Of a DNA stretch of 64,000 nt, positions 41,163-51,609 are shown piece by piece. Source of the DNA: Paenibacillus thermotolerans. Lineage in GTDB: Bacteria; Bacillota; Bacilli; Paenibacillales; YIM-B00363. How positions within the stretch are numbered: the stretch's first letter is position 1; each line of letters opens with the position of its first letter. The notes under the pieces were generated by a model. It worked only from the letters and a program-made list of their open reading frames with translations, did not search any database and was not told the origin of the DNA. Both the position numbers and the translations under genes were made by a program. The DNA lies in the NCBI RefSeq assembly GCF_028745515.1, contig NZ_JAQZSG010000001.1, forward strand, positions 124,001 through 188,000, in the 5' to 3' direction.

Positions 41163-42071
41163 TTATTCCGATACCGTATCGGCGGCTGCCGAACCTGCGG
41201 CGGCTAAATCGAACTGAAACTTCCGGGGATCCGGTTCGGTGCCGAGATCGATAAGAACGCCGTTAATTTTCAGTTCAAGCTCATTTGCCCTTCCGATATT
41301 GACAAATACGTTATGATCGAATTCGGCGCTGTAAGTGTCGTCTTTACGCAAACCCTTTTGGTAAAGGTAATCGCCTTTATAGTTGCCGTTGCGGATCCCG
41401 ACCCAGCACTCGTTGCCGATGACTTTCATTTCCACCTTTATTTTGCCGTTACCTTTAACCTCATAGCGGTCCGCTTGCTCTCTGCCGGCCCGAAACGTTT
41501 CGACGAACACGACGTTGGACGCCGTTTCCTCCGGCGGAGGAGTTTCCTCGACCGGGTTCGTCGGCTCCTGAGCCGGAGGCTCCACGGTTTCCGGAGCGGT
41601 TCCGTCGCCGCTTGCGCCGTTATTTTGCTCCGATTCCTTCTGGTCCGTAAGCGGCGGGTTTTCAAGTACGTTGTTTTTAGGTTCAGCGTTGTTGAAGGAG
41701 TAATAATAAATAACCCCGATAATGAGAAGCGGAAAAGCGATCATAAGCAGAATGGAAGCCCACTTGCCGGATCTTTCCGGCGCGGCCACCGCTCTGCGTT
41801 TCATCCGAATCGGCTCCGCCGCGGACTCCGTTTCGACGGAAGGAATTTCGGACGAGTAAAGCTTCAACAATTCGTCGGGATCGAGCCCGACGGCTTCCGA
41901 ATATTGTTTAATAAAGGCTCTTGCGTAAAAATTTCCCGGCAGTACGTTCATATTGCCGTCTTCAATAGCCTCCAGGTACCTCTTGCGAATTTTCGTCGAT
42001 TCTTGCAAATCTTCGAGCGACATGCCCCGTTCCATTCTTGCCTTTCGCAGCAGCTGGCCTAAATTCGACAC
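41163..42071 (-). CDS. rodZ: RodZ cell-shape protein (YmfM)
   Basis: The GTG start follows GGAGGTG. The 302-residue protein has an N-terminal helix-turn-helix (LGQLLRKARMERGMSLEDL), one membrane helix at about 103-125 (ILLMIAFPLLIIGVIYYYSF in part), a proline- and glutamate-rich linker, and a C-terminal DUF4115 domain. RodZ links MreB filaments to the elongation machinery. It follows ymfK by 18 nt and precedes pgsA/cinA/recA, as in Bacillus. Confidence 0.93.
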   Translation of the reverse strand: MSNLGQLLRKARMERGMSLEDLQESTKIRKRYLEAIEDGNMNVLPGNFYARAFIKQYSEAVGLDPDELLKLYSSEIPSVETESAAEPIRMKRRAVAAPERSGKWASILLMIAFPLLIIGVIYYYSFNNAEPKNNVLENPPLTDQKESEQNNGASGDGTAPETVEPPAQEPTNPVEETPPPEETASNVVFVETFRAGREQADRYEVKGNGKIKVEMKVIGNECWVGIRNGNYKGDYLYQKGLRKDDTYSAEFDHNVFVNIGRANELELKINGVLIDLGTEPDPRKFQFDLAAAGSAAADTVSE

Positions 42072-42089
42072 CGGCTCACCTCCAATCGG

Positions 42090-42854
42090 TTAGAATCCTT
42101 CATAGTTATGAGTGAACGTTTCGTAAGAAATTTCTTCGTCAGGCGTATTCCGCAGCTCGATAATATAGTCGAACCGCGAATAATCGAAGCCCGATTCCTT
42201 CACGAAAATATCCGGGTGCTCCACGACCTTCGTTGACGGCATCGCCATAATTTCTTGCAGAAGCGAATGGTGCTTTTCATTGGAACGGATCGTGCTTACG
42301 ATCCCGTCGACAATAAACACGTTATTCGGGCTGAATTCGTCCTCGGAAAGCTGGCTTCGCACGGTCTGGCGCAGCAGCGTCGAAGAGACGAACGTCCATC
42401 GTTTATTGGCGCATACGCTGCCGGCAATGATGGATTCGGTTTTTCCGACCCGCGGCATGCCGCGAAGCCCGATCACCTGATTGCCTTCCCTCTTGAAAAT
42501 TTCTCCCAAAAAGTCGACCAATAAGCCCAGCTCGTCGCGGGTAAAACGGAACGTCTTTCGGTCGTCGGAGTCACGCTCTATGTACCTTCCGTGACGAACG
42601 GCCAAAATATCGACCAGCCTAGGCGCGCGGAGCGCCGACACTGTTATGTTGTCCACTTTCTTCAACATTTTTCCTAAGAGCTCGATTTTTTCGTCGTCGT
42701 CCGTTTGAAGCAGCATTCCGCGCGTCTTGTCCTCAACGCCGTTGATCGTAATAATGTTTATGTTCAACATCCCCATAAGAGATGCAATATCGCCAAGCAA
42801 ACCGGGGCGGTTTTTAAAAATTTTGTATTCCATATACCATTGTTTCGGTTCCAT
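42090..42854 (-). CDS. ymfK: DUF3388 protein (YmfK)
   Basis: The 254-residue protein matches YmfK. The N-terminus (YKIFKNRPGLLGDIASLMGM in part) looks like an ACT-type sensor domain, and a P-loop-like GMPRVGKTES lies near residue 132. The conserved ending ISYETFTHNYEGF is present. Its function is unknown. It lies between ymfJ and rodZ, the Bacillus order. Confidence 0.9.
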   Translation of the reverse strand: MEPKQWYMEYKIFKNRPGLLGDIASLMGMLNINIITINGVEDKTRGMLLQTDDDEKIELLGKMLKKVDNITVSALRAPRLVDILAVRHGRYIERDSDDRKTFRFTRDELGLLVDFLGEIFKREGNQVIGLRGMPRVGKTESIIAGSVCANKRWTFVSSTLLRQTVRSQLSEDEFSPNNVFIVDGIVSTIRSNEKHHSLLQEIMAMPSTKVVEHPDIFVKESGFDYSRFDYIIELRNTPDEEISYETFTHNYEGF

Positions 42855-42935
42855 CGCTGTACACCCATTTCGTTGTTCTCTCGTCTGTTTCGATTATATT
42901 CTACAATTTTCGCGTCATTCCTGCCGCTGGAAAGA

Positions 42936-42963
42936 AAAAACACAGAAAAGCTCCGAAGGAGCC
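42936..42963 (-). terminator. Terminator between ymfJ and ymfK
   Basis: GCTCC/GGAGC stem with a 3-nt loop, followed by TTTTCTGTGTTTTTT on the minus strand. Confidence 0.65.
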
Positions 42964-43033
42964 GCGCAAGTTCTAACGAACCTGTGTCCAACGGAGCATC
43001 TGCACAGAAGGCTTTGCTAAATAATGGCTTCGA

Positions 43034-43282
43034 TTAGTCAACCAGCTTCATCATGATCCCGGCCATTGTCCGCTTTTCGTTCTCGTCGCAGACGGCCCAC
43101 AGCTCGCGAAGCACACGCTCCTCGTCGTTTTTCGGATCCACCTTGTTTGCCAAGAAGTCGCCGATGTCGGTTGCGAGCTTCTGGATTGTCGTATCGCTCA
43201 TGCCTGCCGAACGCGCATTTTTCACACGTTCGCCCAAAAATTGCTTCCACTTATCGTAAGTGCTCAATACGGTTTGCGTCAA
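43034..43282 (-). CDS. ymfJ: DUF3243 protein (YmfJ)
   Basis: The TTG at 43282 is chosen because GGAGGAG lies 6 nt upstream and the product then starts MTQTVLSTYDKWKQFLGERV, matching YmfJ at 82 residues; the frame is open further upstream without similarity. The helical protein ends RTMAGIMMKLVD. It is of unknown function and sits in the conserved ymfI-ymfJ-ymfK order. Confidence 0.9.
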   Translation of the reverse strand: MTQTVLSTYDKWKQFLGERVKNARSAGMSDTTIQKLATDIGDFLANKVDPKNDEERVLRELWAVCDENEKRTMAGIMMKLVD

Positions 43283-43370
43283 TGTATTCTCCTCCTCAGG
43301 CAGTGTGTGTGCATTGTTAATATTCGCGGCCGAGGAGAAAATTATGCGCTTTTGGCGCTTTGACGCCGCG

Positions 43371-44120
43371 TTACGTAAGCCATCCGCCGTTAGGGGAAAT
43401 GATTTGGCCGGTAATATAGCCCGATTCCGGCAATGCCAAAAAATAAACGAGCGATGCGATCTCTTCGGGATGTGCAAAGCGGCCGGCGGGAATGTCTTCG
43501 GCGATCGCGTGTTTCTCCGCAGGCTCGAACCGTTCCATCATCGTCGTTTCGACCGGGCCGGGCGCGACCGCATTTACCGTAACGCCGGAGGGAGCGAGCT
43601 CCTTCGCGAGCGCCTTCGTAAATGCGTTCATGCCCCCTTTAGCCGTGGAGTACACGACCTCGCAAGATGCCCCCGCAATTCCCCACACGGACGATACGTT
43701 GACGATTCTTCCGTATTTTTGCGTGATCATGCTCGGCATAAACGCCTGCGTCGTCAAAAACATTCCCTTTAAGTTTACGTTCATGACCTGATCCCATTCC
43801 TCCTCGGATACGTCGGACAGCATGCCGTAATGAGCGATGCCGGCGTTGTTGACGAGAATATCCGGGACCATGCCGTGCTTTTCCAGCTTTTCTTTCATTC
43901 TCAAAATTTGTTCCTTGGACCGCAAATCCGCCGTCGCGGTCAGCACCTCGGCGCCGTGACGCAGGCAGCGCCTCGCCGTTTCGTTAGCGGACTCGTGCGA
44001 CTCCAAATAATGAATTGCCACCTTCATGCCCACCGTCGCAAACCGTTCGGCGATCGCGGCTCCGATGCCCCGGCTTCCCCCTGTGACCAACACGGTGGTA
44101 TCGCGCAACGGCTTCAGCAT
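43371..44120 (-). CDS. ymfI: EF-P 5-aminopentanone reductase (YmfI, SDR family)
   Basis: The 249-residue short-chain dehydrogenase has the cofactor motif TGGSRGIGAAIAERF, NNAGIAHYG, the catalytic serine in VNVSSVWG and YSTAKGG with tyrosine and lysine. YmfI of B. subtilis reduces 5-aminopentanone on lysine 32 of EF-P to 5-aminopentanol, which activates EF-P for proline-rich translation. Its position right after ymfF-ymfH supports the same role here. efp itself is not in the window. Confidence 0.9.
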   Translation of the reverse strand: MLKPLRDTTVLVTGGSRGIGAAIAERFATVGMKVAIHYLESHESANETARRCLRHGAEVLTATADLRSKEQILRMKEKLEKHGMVPDILVNNAGIAHYGMLSDVSEEEWDQVMNVNLKGMFLTTQAFMPSMITQKYGRIVNVSSVWGIAGASCEVVYSTAKGGMNAFTKALAKELAPSGVTVNAVAPGPVETTMMERFEPAEKHAIAEDIPAGRFAHPEEIASLVYFLALPESGYITGQIISPNGGWLT

Positions 44121-44127
44121 GAAGACT

Positions 44128-45408
44128 TCACTCGCTTTTTACGATACAAACCGACATCCGCTCCCATTGAAAATGTTCCTTAAAACGCGCCTCCGCTTCT
44201 TCGACGGTCACATTTTGATACAAATGCAGCATGTCGAACAGATTCGTCCCGCGGAAACGGTGCTTCGTAAACTCGCTTGCAATCGCCTCGGGCGAATTCA
44301 GCATCCGGAAATAGCTGCCGATCTTCTTATTTCGGGTTCTTTCGAAGACGTCGGAATCGATCCCCTTCTGCTTCATTTCATCCACTGCTCCTCGTACCGT
44401 CTCGATAAGCCGGTCCGGGTCGTGCGTATCGCCGCCGAAGATCGAGAACGCGTACTGTTCGCTGCAATTGTACTCCGCCCCGAAGCTGTCCGTAATGAGT
44501 TTATCGTCGTACAGCTTCTGGTATAATTCCGAGCTTGGGCTGAACAGGATATCGAACAGCAGCTTCGTAACGATTTCTTTGCGCAGCAGCTCCTCGCCTT
44601 TCATATTCGGAGCCGCTTCTTTAATGCCGAACAAGCATTTGGGGAGAGAAACCGGCAGGTTGATCTCCTTGCGCACATGCTTCACTTCAAGCTTTTCCTC
44701 ATCGAAAATTCGGCGAATTTCTCCTTGAGGCGGGAACCGTTTCGCCGCTTGATTGCTGCGGACGAGCTCCATCATCTCTTCGGGATCGACGCCTCCGACA
44801 ATAAACAAGGACATATTGGTCGGATGATAAAACGTATGGTAGCAGCGGTACAGCGTTTCTTTCGTAATTTCTCCGATCGACTCCACCGTGCCCGCAATAT
44901 CGATATGGATCGGATGAACGTGGTACAACGCCTCGATCAGGCCGAAATAAACGCGCCAGTCGGCGTTATCCTGATACATCTTTATTTCTTGGCCGATAAT
45001 TCCTTTTTCCTTCTCGACGTTCTCGTCCGTAAAATACGGATTTTGCACGAAATCGATCAGCGTCTTCACATTTTCCTTAATGTTGCCTGTGGCGGAAAAC
45101 AAATAGACGGTGCGGTCAAAGCTCGTGTAAGCATTCGCAGAGGCGCCTAAAGAAGCGAACTTCGCGAATATGTCGCCTTCCGGCTCTTCGAACATCTTAT
45201 GCTCGAGAAAATGCGCGATGCCGTCCGGAACGCGGACAGGCTCTTCGCCCGCGACCGCGAAGTGATTGTCGATGGAACCGTATTTCGTGGAAAACGTGGC
45301 GTACGTCTTCGTAAATCCCGGCTTCGGCAAAATATAAACCTCTAGTCCGTTGTCGAGCGTCTCGGAGTAGACCGTCTCTTTCACATGCGGGTATTCGTGT
45401 TTTTGCAT
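44128..45408 (-). CDS. ymfH: M16 pitrilysin-family protein YmfH
   Basis: The 426-residue protein retains the inverted zinc motif HFLEHKMFE near residue 67 and downstream EKEKGIIGQEI. It pairs with YmfF (3-nt gap), which lacks the motif; such pairs work as one heterodimeric peptidase. In Bacillus ymfF, ymfH and ymfI are all needed for normal EF-P modification. The ymfI gene follows by 7 nt. Confidence 0.92.
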   Translation of the reverse strand: MQKHEYPHVKETVYSETLDNGLEVYILPKPGFTKTYATFSTKYGSIDNHFAVAGEEPVRVPDGIAHFLEHKMFEEPEGDIFAKFASLGASANAYTSFDRTVYLFSATGNIKENVKTLIDFVQNPYFTDENVEKEKGIIGQEIKMYQDNADWRVYFGLIEALYHVHPIHIDIAGTVESIGEITKETLYRCYHTFYHPTNMSLFIVGGVDPEEMMELVRSNQAAKRFPPQGEIRRIFDEEKLEVKHVRKEINLPVSLPKCLFGIKEAAPNMKGEELLRKEIVTKLLFDILFSPSSELYQKLYDDKLITDSFGAEYNCSEQYAFSIFGGDTHDPDRLIETVRGAVDEMKQKGIDSDVFERTRNKKIGSYFRMLNSPEAIASEFTKHRFRGTNLFDMLHLYQNVTVEEAEARFKEHFQWERMSVCIVKSE

Positions 45409-45411
45409 AGG

Positions 45412-46698
45412 TTACGCCTCCTTCCGGTCGCGCAGGAAATAAATCGTATCCAGCTGCACACCCGGTGCGAACTGAACAATGTCATTGACGGATACGGAAC
45501 TCACTTCGCTCCACAGCTGCTCGGCCGTCCGTTCCTTGCCCGAAAGCACGGAGTTAAAGTCGAAAGCGATCGTCTCGTAGGCGTTATCGTTCAGTTCCTT
45601 CAAATGGTTGCCGATCATCGCCTTCGTTTGGCTCATTTCCAGCTCGCTGATTTCGCCCGACCTCATCGCGGCAAGCTGCGCTTTAATGATATCGACGGCC
45701 TTCTCGTAATTGGCAATCTCGATTCCGGATTGAATCGTCAGGATGCCCTTGTGGCCGTCAAGTCTTGAGGAAGCGTAATAAGCGAGGCTTGCTTTCTCCC
45801 GAACGTTCGTGAACAGCTTCGAATGCGGAAAGCTTCCGAGAATTCCGTTATAGACAAGAGCGGTCGCATAATTTGCATCCCCATACGATGTTGGGACGCG
45901 CAAACCCATATTGAGCTTCCCTTGGCCGACCTCCATTCGCTCGACGACGGTATGAATGTCAGCGACCTGCTTCTCGCGGCGGGTGAACGAATACTTGTCG
46001 CTGGCGACGGTGCTCCGCTCGAAAGCAAACACGTTCTCGACAAGCGCCTTCACTTCTTCAAGGGACGTGTTTCCGACGACGTACAGATCGATCGGCGCTT
46101 CGCTAAGCCAGGCGCGGTATATCGAGTAAAGCGACTCCGGCGTTATGGACTCGAGTCCTTCCTTCGTGCCTAGCGGATGCAGGCGATACGGTTCGTCCTT
46201 GCACATCTCTTCGATACAGCGTTCGGCTGCGTACCGCGCCTTGTCGTTAACGATCGCTTCAAGCTTCTTGCGGACGGTATCCTTCTCCGCTTCCACATAG
46301 CGCTCGCGGAACCGGTTGTTTTCCAGCACCGGCTTTGTCAGCGTCTCGCCGAAAAACGTCAACGCTTCTTTCAGCAAAGACGTTCCGGAAGAAACGAACT
46401 CATCCTGAATGACATCCATTCGGAAGTTGACGATCTGATAGTCGCCCCGTTTGTAAATATCGAAGCCGAAGCCTGCGCCGTACATCAGGTCCAACGCTTC
46501 GCGAAACTGCTTCGTTTCCGGATAACGGGCGGTGCCCCTGCGCAGCACGAACGGCGTCACCGCAATCGGCGTTACCGTATTTTCCTCCAGCAAATGCCCG
46601 ATAAAGACGGATATGGCCGTAGTTTTGTACCGATCGGTTGGGAGAACGTGAAGCCGGATACCCTTCACCGTGTCCCGCTCAAACAAGGTTGCGCTCAT
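45412..46698 (-). CDS. ymfF: M16 pitrilysin-family protein YmfF (inactive partner)
   Basis: The 428-residue protein aligns with M16 peptidases (FVLRRGTARYPETKQFREAL in part; LYSIYRAWLSEAPIDLYVVGN in part) but the HxxEH zinc motif is missing from the first domain. This is normal for YmfF, the non-catalytic partner of YmfH. It begins the ymfF-ymfH-ymfI operon after the sleB terminator. Confidence 0.9.
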   Translation of the reverse strand: MSATLFERDTVKGIRLHVLPTDRYKTTAISVFIGHLLEENTVTPIAVTPFVLRRGTARYPETKQFREALDLMYGAGFGFDIYKRGDYQIVNFRMDVIQDEFVSSGTSLLKEALTFFGETLTKPVLENNRFRERYVEAEKDTVRKKLEAIVNDKARYAAERCIEEMCKDEPYRLHPLGTKEGLESITPESLYSIYRAWLSEAPIDLYVVGNTSLEEVKALVENVFAFERSTVASDKYSFTRREKQVADIHTVVERMEVGQGKLNMGLRVPTSYGDANYATALVYNGILGSFPHSKLFTNVREKASLAYYASSRLDGHKGILTIQSGIEIANYEKAVDIIKAQLAAMRSGEISELEMSQTKAMIGNHLKELNDNAYETIAFDFNSVLSGKERTAEQLWSEVSSVSVNDIVQFAPGVQLDTIYFLRDRKEA

Positions 46699-46757
46699 AC
46701 GGTAGCCCCTTCCAATTCATTTTCTTATATTATATCCGATAACTCCAAGAATAGGAA

Positions 46758-46784
46758 AAGAAGCAACCGGAGCGGTTGCTTCTT
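46758..46784 (-). terminator. Terminator of sleB-like gene
   Basis: AAGAAGCAACCG pairs perfectly with CGGTTGCTTCTT around a 3-nt loop. Confidence 0.85.
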
Positions 46785-46793
46785 CCCCGAGGT

Positions 46794-47564
46794 TTATCTG
46801 CAAAAAATGTGTTCGCCGATCCTTTTGTATTGCGGCCGGCTCCAAATCCATTTGGAAGTGGCGGTCGCCGGGTTAAAGTAGTAGATGCAGCCGTCTGTGG
46901 GATCCCAGCCGTTAATTGCATCCTGGACGGCTTTTTTGGCCGTTGCGTTCGGCTCCAGCCAAATTTGACCGTCCGCGACTGCCGTGAAGGCGCCCGGCTG
47001 GAATATGACGCCGGAAGGCGTATTCGGAAAGCTCGCGTGTTCGACCCGGTTCAGAATGACCGCCGCCACCGCTACCTGGCCGAGGTAAGGCTCGCCTCGC
47101 GATTCGCCGTAAACGGCGTTGGCCATCATCCGCAGTTCGTTGCTCGAATATCCTCTGTGGGACGATGCCGGGATGTTTGCCGGTTTCGCCGGAGTCGATT
47201 TGGCGGTTTCGGTCGTTCCGCCGCCCTCCATCCCCGGTCTCCAGTGCTTCGTTGCGTTATACAGCTTAAGCTTCGTCTTCGCGCCGACGACGCCGTCCAC
47301 CGTCATGCCGAATTCGCCTTGAAATCTCTTGACGGCCGTAAGCGTCCTGTAACCGAAATCTCCGTCTACCGCGCCGCCGTACATGCCAAGGAACTTCAAG
47401 CGCCCCTGCAGCTCTCTGACGTCCTGGCCGACGGCGCCGTATTTAAGAGTCGTCTTGCTGAACGTCTCCTCGACCCCTTGCTTTTGTTCCGTTATTTTCC
47501 ATTGAAGGGTGAAGGCGAGTCCGACGACGAGGCAAATGGTAATAATGATAAGTCGGGTTCGCAT
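46794..47564 (-). CDS. SleB-like spore cortex-lytic enzyme
   Basis: The 256-residue protein has an N-terminal signal anchor, a PG_binding_1 domain at about 45-105 (GQDVRELQGRLKFLGMYGG in part) and a C-terminal hydrolase_2 domain with the catalytic glutamate in ANAVYGESRGEPYLGQ and LNRVEHASFPNTPSGVIFQ (in part). SleB is a lytic transglycosylase that degrades the muramic-lactam cortex in germination. No ypeB gene follows, although sleB is usually paired with it, so this may be a CwlJ/SleB-like paralogue. Confidence 0.85.
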   Translation of the reverse strand: MRTRLIIITICLVVGLAFTLQWKITEQKQGVEETFSKTTLKYGAVGQDVRELQGRLKFLGMYGGAVDGDFGYRTLTAVKRFQGEFGMTVDGVVGAKTKLKLYNATKHWRPGMEGGGTTETAKSTPAKPANIPASSHRGYSSNELRMMANAVYGESRGEPYLGQVAVAAVILNRVEHASFPNTPSGVIFQPGAFTAVADGQIWLEPNATAKKAVQDAINGWDPTDGCIYYFNPATATSKWIWSRPQYKRIGEHIFCR

Positions 47565-47656
47565 ACGTCGTATTCAACCTTTCTCTGCAAGAAGTGGCAT
47601 TCTTGCATTTAGTATGAGAAAGGTGAATTTTTTCTATGCAGCCGATTCCGTCTCGG

Positions 47657-50293
47657 CTAGGAGCTCATCCGGCCGCCGCGGTACTGTTCGTAAGACATGA
47701 GCACTTCTCTCGGCTTGCTGCCTTCATATGGGCCGACGACGCCTTTGAATTCCATCTGATCGATCAACCGCGCCGCTCTCGTATAACCGATGCGCATGCG
47801 CCGCTGCAGCAGCGACACGGACGCCTGCTTCGCTTCCAGCACAATGCCTACCGCCTGATCGAACAGCTCGTCCAGCTGCTCCTCCTGCTCGTCGGCCGAG
47901 TCGTTGACTTCCGGGACGAGCTCGTCGTTGTATTGCGCCTTCTCTTGGTCGCGGCAAAACGCAGTGACCGCCTCCACCTCGTTGTCCGACAAAAACGCTC
48001 CCTGCACGCGCATAGCCTTCGAGGCTCCGACCGGCATGAACAGCATGTCCCCTCGGCCGAGCAGCTTCTCAGCGCCGGCCATATCGAGAATCGTACGGGA
48101 ATCGACCTGGGAGGATACGCCGAAGGCAATTCTGGACGGAATGTTCGCTTTGATAACCCCCGTAATGACGTCTACGGACGGACGCTGCGTCGCAATGATG
48201 AGATGGATGCCCGCCGCGCGGGCCATTTGCGCCAAGCGGCAAATCGCATCCTCTACATCCCCGGCGGCAACCATCATCAGGTCGGCAAGCTCGTCCACAA
48301 TGACGACGATGTAAGGCAGCGGCTCTTCGCCTTTTTCGACCAGTTGCGCATTATAGCCCTCGATGTTTCGGGTACCCGACTTCGAGAACGCTTCGTATCG
48401 TTTCTCCATCTCGACGACGATCTTTTTGAGCGCCAGCGAAGCGCGTCTAGGATCCGTCACGACCGGCGCCAGCAAATGCGGGATGCCGTTATATACGTTC
48501 AGTTCGACCATCTTCGGGTCGACCATCAAAAACTTCACTTCGTTCGGCTTTGCTTTATACAGAATGCTCGTTATGATCCCGTTGATGCAGACCGATTTAC
48601 CCGAGCCGGTAGCCCCCGCCACAAGCAAGTGAGGCATCTTGGCAAGATTGGCTACGATCGGCTGCCCGGAAATGTCGCGCCCCAGCGCGATCGTAAGCCG
48701 GGAGTCCGATTCACGGAAGGCGGACGTCTCCATCACTTCGCGAAGCGACACGACCGAAACCTCGGTGTTCGGCACCTCGATGCCGATTGCCGATTTGCCG
48801 GGGATCGGCGCCTCCATCCGAATGTCCTTCGCGGCAAGCGCAAGCGCGATATCGTCCGTTAACGATACGATCCGGCTTACCTTGACGCCGATGTCCGGCT
48901 GGATTTCGTAGCGGGTAACGGCCGGTCCGCGGACAACCTGTAGAACCTTGGCACGCACCCCGAAGCTCTCCAAAGTCGCCTCGAGCTTGCGGGCGTTTTC
49001 CCTCGCCTGCTGATCGGCCGATTCTCCGCCTTTCCCTCCGCCGGGCTTCGCCATCAGTCCGAACGGAGGCAGCCGGTAAGGAGGACGTACGGGGATCGGC
49101 GGTTTGCCGGCCGCTTTCTCCGCGGCCACATCGTCCTCGCCGGACGGCTCATGGGCCGCTGCCGCATCGCCGGATGTCGCTTCGGGAGCGGCCTCTCTAG
49201 CCGGTTCCCGATATTCCGGCAGGTCCGAATCATCGTCCTGGGCGGACTGCCTTACCTGATCCAAGAAATCGACGAATACCGGTTCGCTCGCATCATCGTG
49301 CTTCGGCATATCGTCTAAGGCGTTCCCCGTCTCCGTCTTTGCGAAACCGTACGGCTCATGCCCGTCTCCGTCTGCGGCATACAGGACGGTTTCCCCCGCA
49401 TCCGGATCTTGAGCCGCACTTGCGTCTGTCTCTGCGACGATTTCCTCGGCGGCCGCCTCTTCTTTATTTTTCGGTTTGCGCTGGCCGGAGGAGGAGAACA
49501 AATCGAAAAACAATTTACGCTTTTGCTTCTTAGCCTCCGGCGGCTTCCACCGCTCCTCGTCGAACTCCTCGTCAATGTCCAGCGGAGGAGGCGTACGATG
49601 CGCCTTTCTCTTTACAACGGCCGAGCCCTCGGCGGCAACGCCGCCCGCCCGCTCGTGAAGAAGCTGAATCGTCTCCTTCGCTCCGATGCTGACGCGGGAG
49701 AACGACTTGTTCAACATACGCTTCACCATGCCCATCAGCTTTACATAGGACAATCCCGTCACAAGCAAGAAGCCGACGGCATACAGCGTCAGTTGAATCA
49801 GCTTTGCCCCCCACTGTCCGAACAACACGTACAGCGCGGCGTAAAGCATGCCGCCGACCATGCCGCCGCCCGCATCCTTGCCTTTAAATTCGATACCGGC
49901 GGGGGTAATATGCGACATTAAGCTTTCCCATGTCTGGGAAACGACCCAACTCGGCGTATAGCCGCCGTCAGGCACAAGCTTCGAAAACAGTCCCGAATGC
50001 GAGCTGATGAGCAGTCCGAGCAGCAGCAGCAGGACGCCGGTATATTTGACAGACCAGCTGTTCGGCCATGACCGTTTAATCATTAAATGGTATACCGCTA
50101 TGTATATTAGGATGGCCGACAGCACCGGCTCCCAGTTCCCGACAAGGATTCGGAACAGAAACGCGATCGATTTGCCCACCGAGCCTTCCCTAGCCAGCGT
50201 GATCACGGAAAATATCAGTAAAAGTATCCCGTATAATTCAAATTTGAGGTTGGAGGACATCGATTTTTTTCGCTTTTTTCTAGATTTCGCCAA
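47657..50293 (-). CDS. spoIIIE: DNA translocase FtsK/SpoIIIE
   Basis: The TTG at 50293 follows GGGGGTG; the ATG at 50317 precedes that site. The 878-residue ATPase has four to five N-terminal membrane helices, an acidic low-complexity linker (residues about 190-390), the motor domain with Walker [17 protein letters not shown] and Walker B ([14 protein letters not shown]), and a C-terminal winged-helix gamma domain that reads SRS/KOPS sequences. In this locus it corresponds to SpoIIIE, which pumps the chromosome into the forespore. It follows ylzJ. Confidence 0.95.
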   Translation of the reverse strand: MAKSRKKRKKSMSSNLKFELYGILLLIFSVITLAREGSVGKSIAFLFRILVGNWEPVLSAILIYIAVYHLMIKRSWPNSWSVKYTGVLLLLLGLLISSHSGLFSKLVPDGGYTPSWVVSQTWESLMSHITPAGIEFKGKDAGGGMVGGMLYAALYVLFGQWGAKLIQLTLYAVGFLLVTGLSYVKLMGMVKRMLNKSFSRVSIGAKETIQLLHERAGGVAAEGSAVVKRKAHRTPPPLDIDEEFDEERWKPPEAKKQKRKLFFDLFSSSGQRKPKNKEEAAAEEIVAETDASAAQDPDAGETVLYAADGDGHEPYGFAKTETGNALDDMPKHDDASEPVFVDFLDQVRQSAQDDDSDLPEYREPAREAAPEATSGDAAAAHEPSGEDDVAAEKAAGKPPIPVRPPYRLPPFGLMAKPGGGKGGESADQQARENARKLEATLESFGVRAKVLQVVRGPAVTRYEIQPDIGVKVSRIVSLTDDIALALAAKDIRMEAPIPGKSAIGIEVPNTEVSVVSLREVMETSAFRESDSRLTIALGRDISGQPIVANLAKMPHLLVAGATGSGKSVCINGIITSILYKAKPNEVKFLMVDPKMVELNVYNGIPHLLAPVVTDPRRASLALKKIVVEMEKRYEAFSKSGTRNIEGYNAQLVEKGEEPLPYIVVIVDELADLMMVAAGDVEDAICRLAQMARAAGIHLIIATQRPSVDVITGVIKANIPSRIAFGVSSQVDSRTILDMAGAEKLLGRGDMLFMPVGASKAMRVQGAFLSDNEVEAVTAFCRDQEKAQYNDELVPEVNDSADEQEEQLDELFDQAVGIVLEAKQASVSLLQRRMRIGYTRAARLIDQMEFKGVVGPYEGSKPREVLMSYEQYRGGRMSS

Positions 50294-50477
50294 CAACAAA
50301 CACCCCCAGAAGAACATTATACCATTGAAATCCTCATCTTTAATACCGAAGAAGATTTTTTCAATGTTTCAACCAAACCTTTCTTTATTTTGGTTATAGC
50401 ATAGTTCTCCTGGGGCCGGTTCAATTCCTTCTCCGTTCTAAGAAAACCTCCTCGCGTGGCCAACTCAAAGAAACGAG

Positions 50478-50696
50478 TTATACGGAAGGAGTAAATTGTA
50501 TGATGGAACCCGGGGCGTAGCTTTCGTTCATGTAATCGTCGGGATTCGGCGAGATCAGCCTGACGATCCTCGCCTGCGAAGCAGACAAAACCTCCACCTG
50601 CATCGTTACACCGTTCAACGTAATTTCTTGGGGAGCGGCAATGTCTTCGATGCCTTGGAATATTTGCTCAAGCGGCATTGGTGTGTACAGGATCAA
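50478..50696 (-). CDS. ylzJ: YlzJ-like family protein
   Basis: The 72-residue protein begins [15 protein letters not shown] and matches YlzJ, whose gene lies between tepA and spoIIIE in Bacillus. Its ATG overlaps the tepA stop by 4 nt, so the two are co-translated. No function is known. Confidence 0.85.
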   Translation of the reverse strand: MILYTPMPLEQIFQGIEDIAAPQEITLNGVTMQVEVLSASQARIVRLISPNPDDYMNESYAPGSIIQFTPSV

Positions 50697-51442
50697 TGCT
50701 TTACCCCCTTCGGCACTTTCTCGCCGGTCTCCCTTCGCTCCTCGATCCGCTGGTTCAGCTCCTTGATCGCGTCTCCGATCCCGCCGACGGCGTTGATTAA
50801 GCCGTATCTTACCGCTTCAGAGCCGATGACCGTCGTCCCGATATCCCTCGTCAATTCGCCGGTTTTGAACATTAATTCCTTGAATTTTTCCTCTGTAATT
50901 GTCGAATGCGCAAGCACAAAGCGGGTGACGCGCTCCTGCATTTTGTCCAAATACTCGAATGTTTGAGGTACGCCGATCACCAAGCCGTTCAGGCGGATCG
51001 GATGAATGGTCATCGTCGCCGTTTCGGCGATGAACGAATAGTCCGAGCTTACGGCGATCGGCACGCCGATGGAATGCCCGCCGCCAAGCACGATCGTTAC
51101 CGTCGGCTTGGACATGGAGGAGATCATCTCCGCAATCGCAAGCCCCGCTTCCACATCGCCGCCGACCGTGTTTAATATGATGAGAATGCCTTCGATCCTC
51201 TGGTTTTGTTCGGCCGCCACCAGCTGAGGAATGACATGCTCATATTTCGTCGTTTTATTTTGCGGCGGGAGCACGATGTGCCCCTCCACCTGCCCGATGA
51301 TCGTCAGGCAATAAATGTTCGACTGCTCCGAAGTGGGCGGGTTTGTCGTGCCGAGCGTCGAAATATTTTCCGCAACGGCGCTTTTGCGTTCGCCGGGCTC
51401 CGGTTGTTCGGAAATCGGTGTTTTCGTTTGCTTATCTGCCAA
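50693..51442 (-). CDS. tepA: ClpP-family serine protease TepA
   Basis: The TTG at 51442 follows GGAGGGG at 7 nt. The 249-residue protein has the ClpP/crotonase-like core: [16 protein letters not shown], the serine in [15 protein letters not shown] and the histidine in MTIHPIR. The first 45 residues are polar and disordered. B. subtilis TepA was first reported as a translocation-enhancing protein and is also linked to spore-protein degradation. It overlaps ylzJ and lies downstream of rnjB. Confidence 0.9.
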   Translation of the reverse strand: MADKQTKTPISEQPEPGERKSAVAENISTLGTTNPPTSEQSNIYCLTIIGQVEGHIVLPPQNKTTKYEHVIPQLVAAEQNQRIEGILIILNTVGGDVEAGLAIAEMISSMSKPTVTIVLGGGHSIGVPIAVSSDYSFIAETATMTIHPIRLNGLVIGVPQTFEYLDKMQERVTRFVLAHSTITEEKFKELMFKTGELTRDIGTTVIGSEAVRYGLINAVGGIGDAIKELNQRIEERRETGEKVPKGVKH

Positions 51443-51531
51443 AAAGGACCCCTCCATTCTAATGAGACAAGAGCAATCTACCATAGTATGGGGAGGTAAG
51501 GCGGAAATATGCGGTTAAATGGAAAAGAAGA

Positions 51532-51571
51532 TAAAATAAGCCTCTTTCGGGACGAAAGTCCGAAGAGGCTT
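51532..51571 (-). terminator. Terminator of rnjB
   Basis: AAGCCTCTTTCGG pairs with CCGAAGAGGCTT with one bulge; TATTTTATC follows on the minus strand. Confidence 0.82.
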
Positions 51572-51609
51572 GCAGGTGACATGGCTTTGTGGTTTTGTAA
51601 CTTGCGGTA

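Noticed and set aside
47636-48862. A 408-codon plus-strand frame opposite spoIIIE
   Set aside because: Same antisense artefact; no ribosome binding site or recognisable domain.
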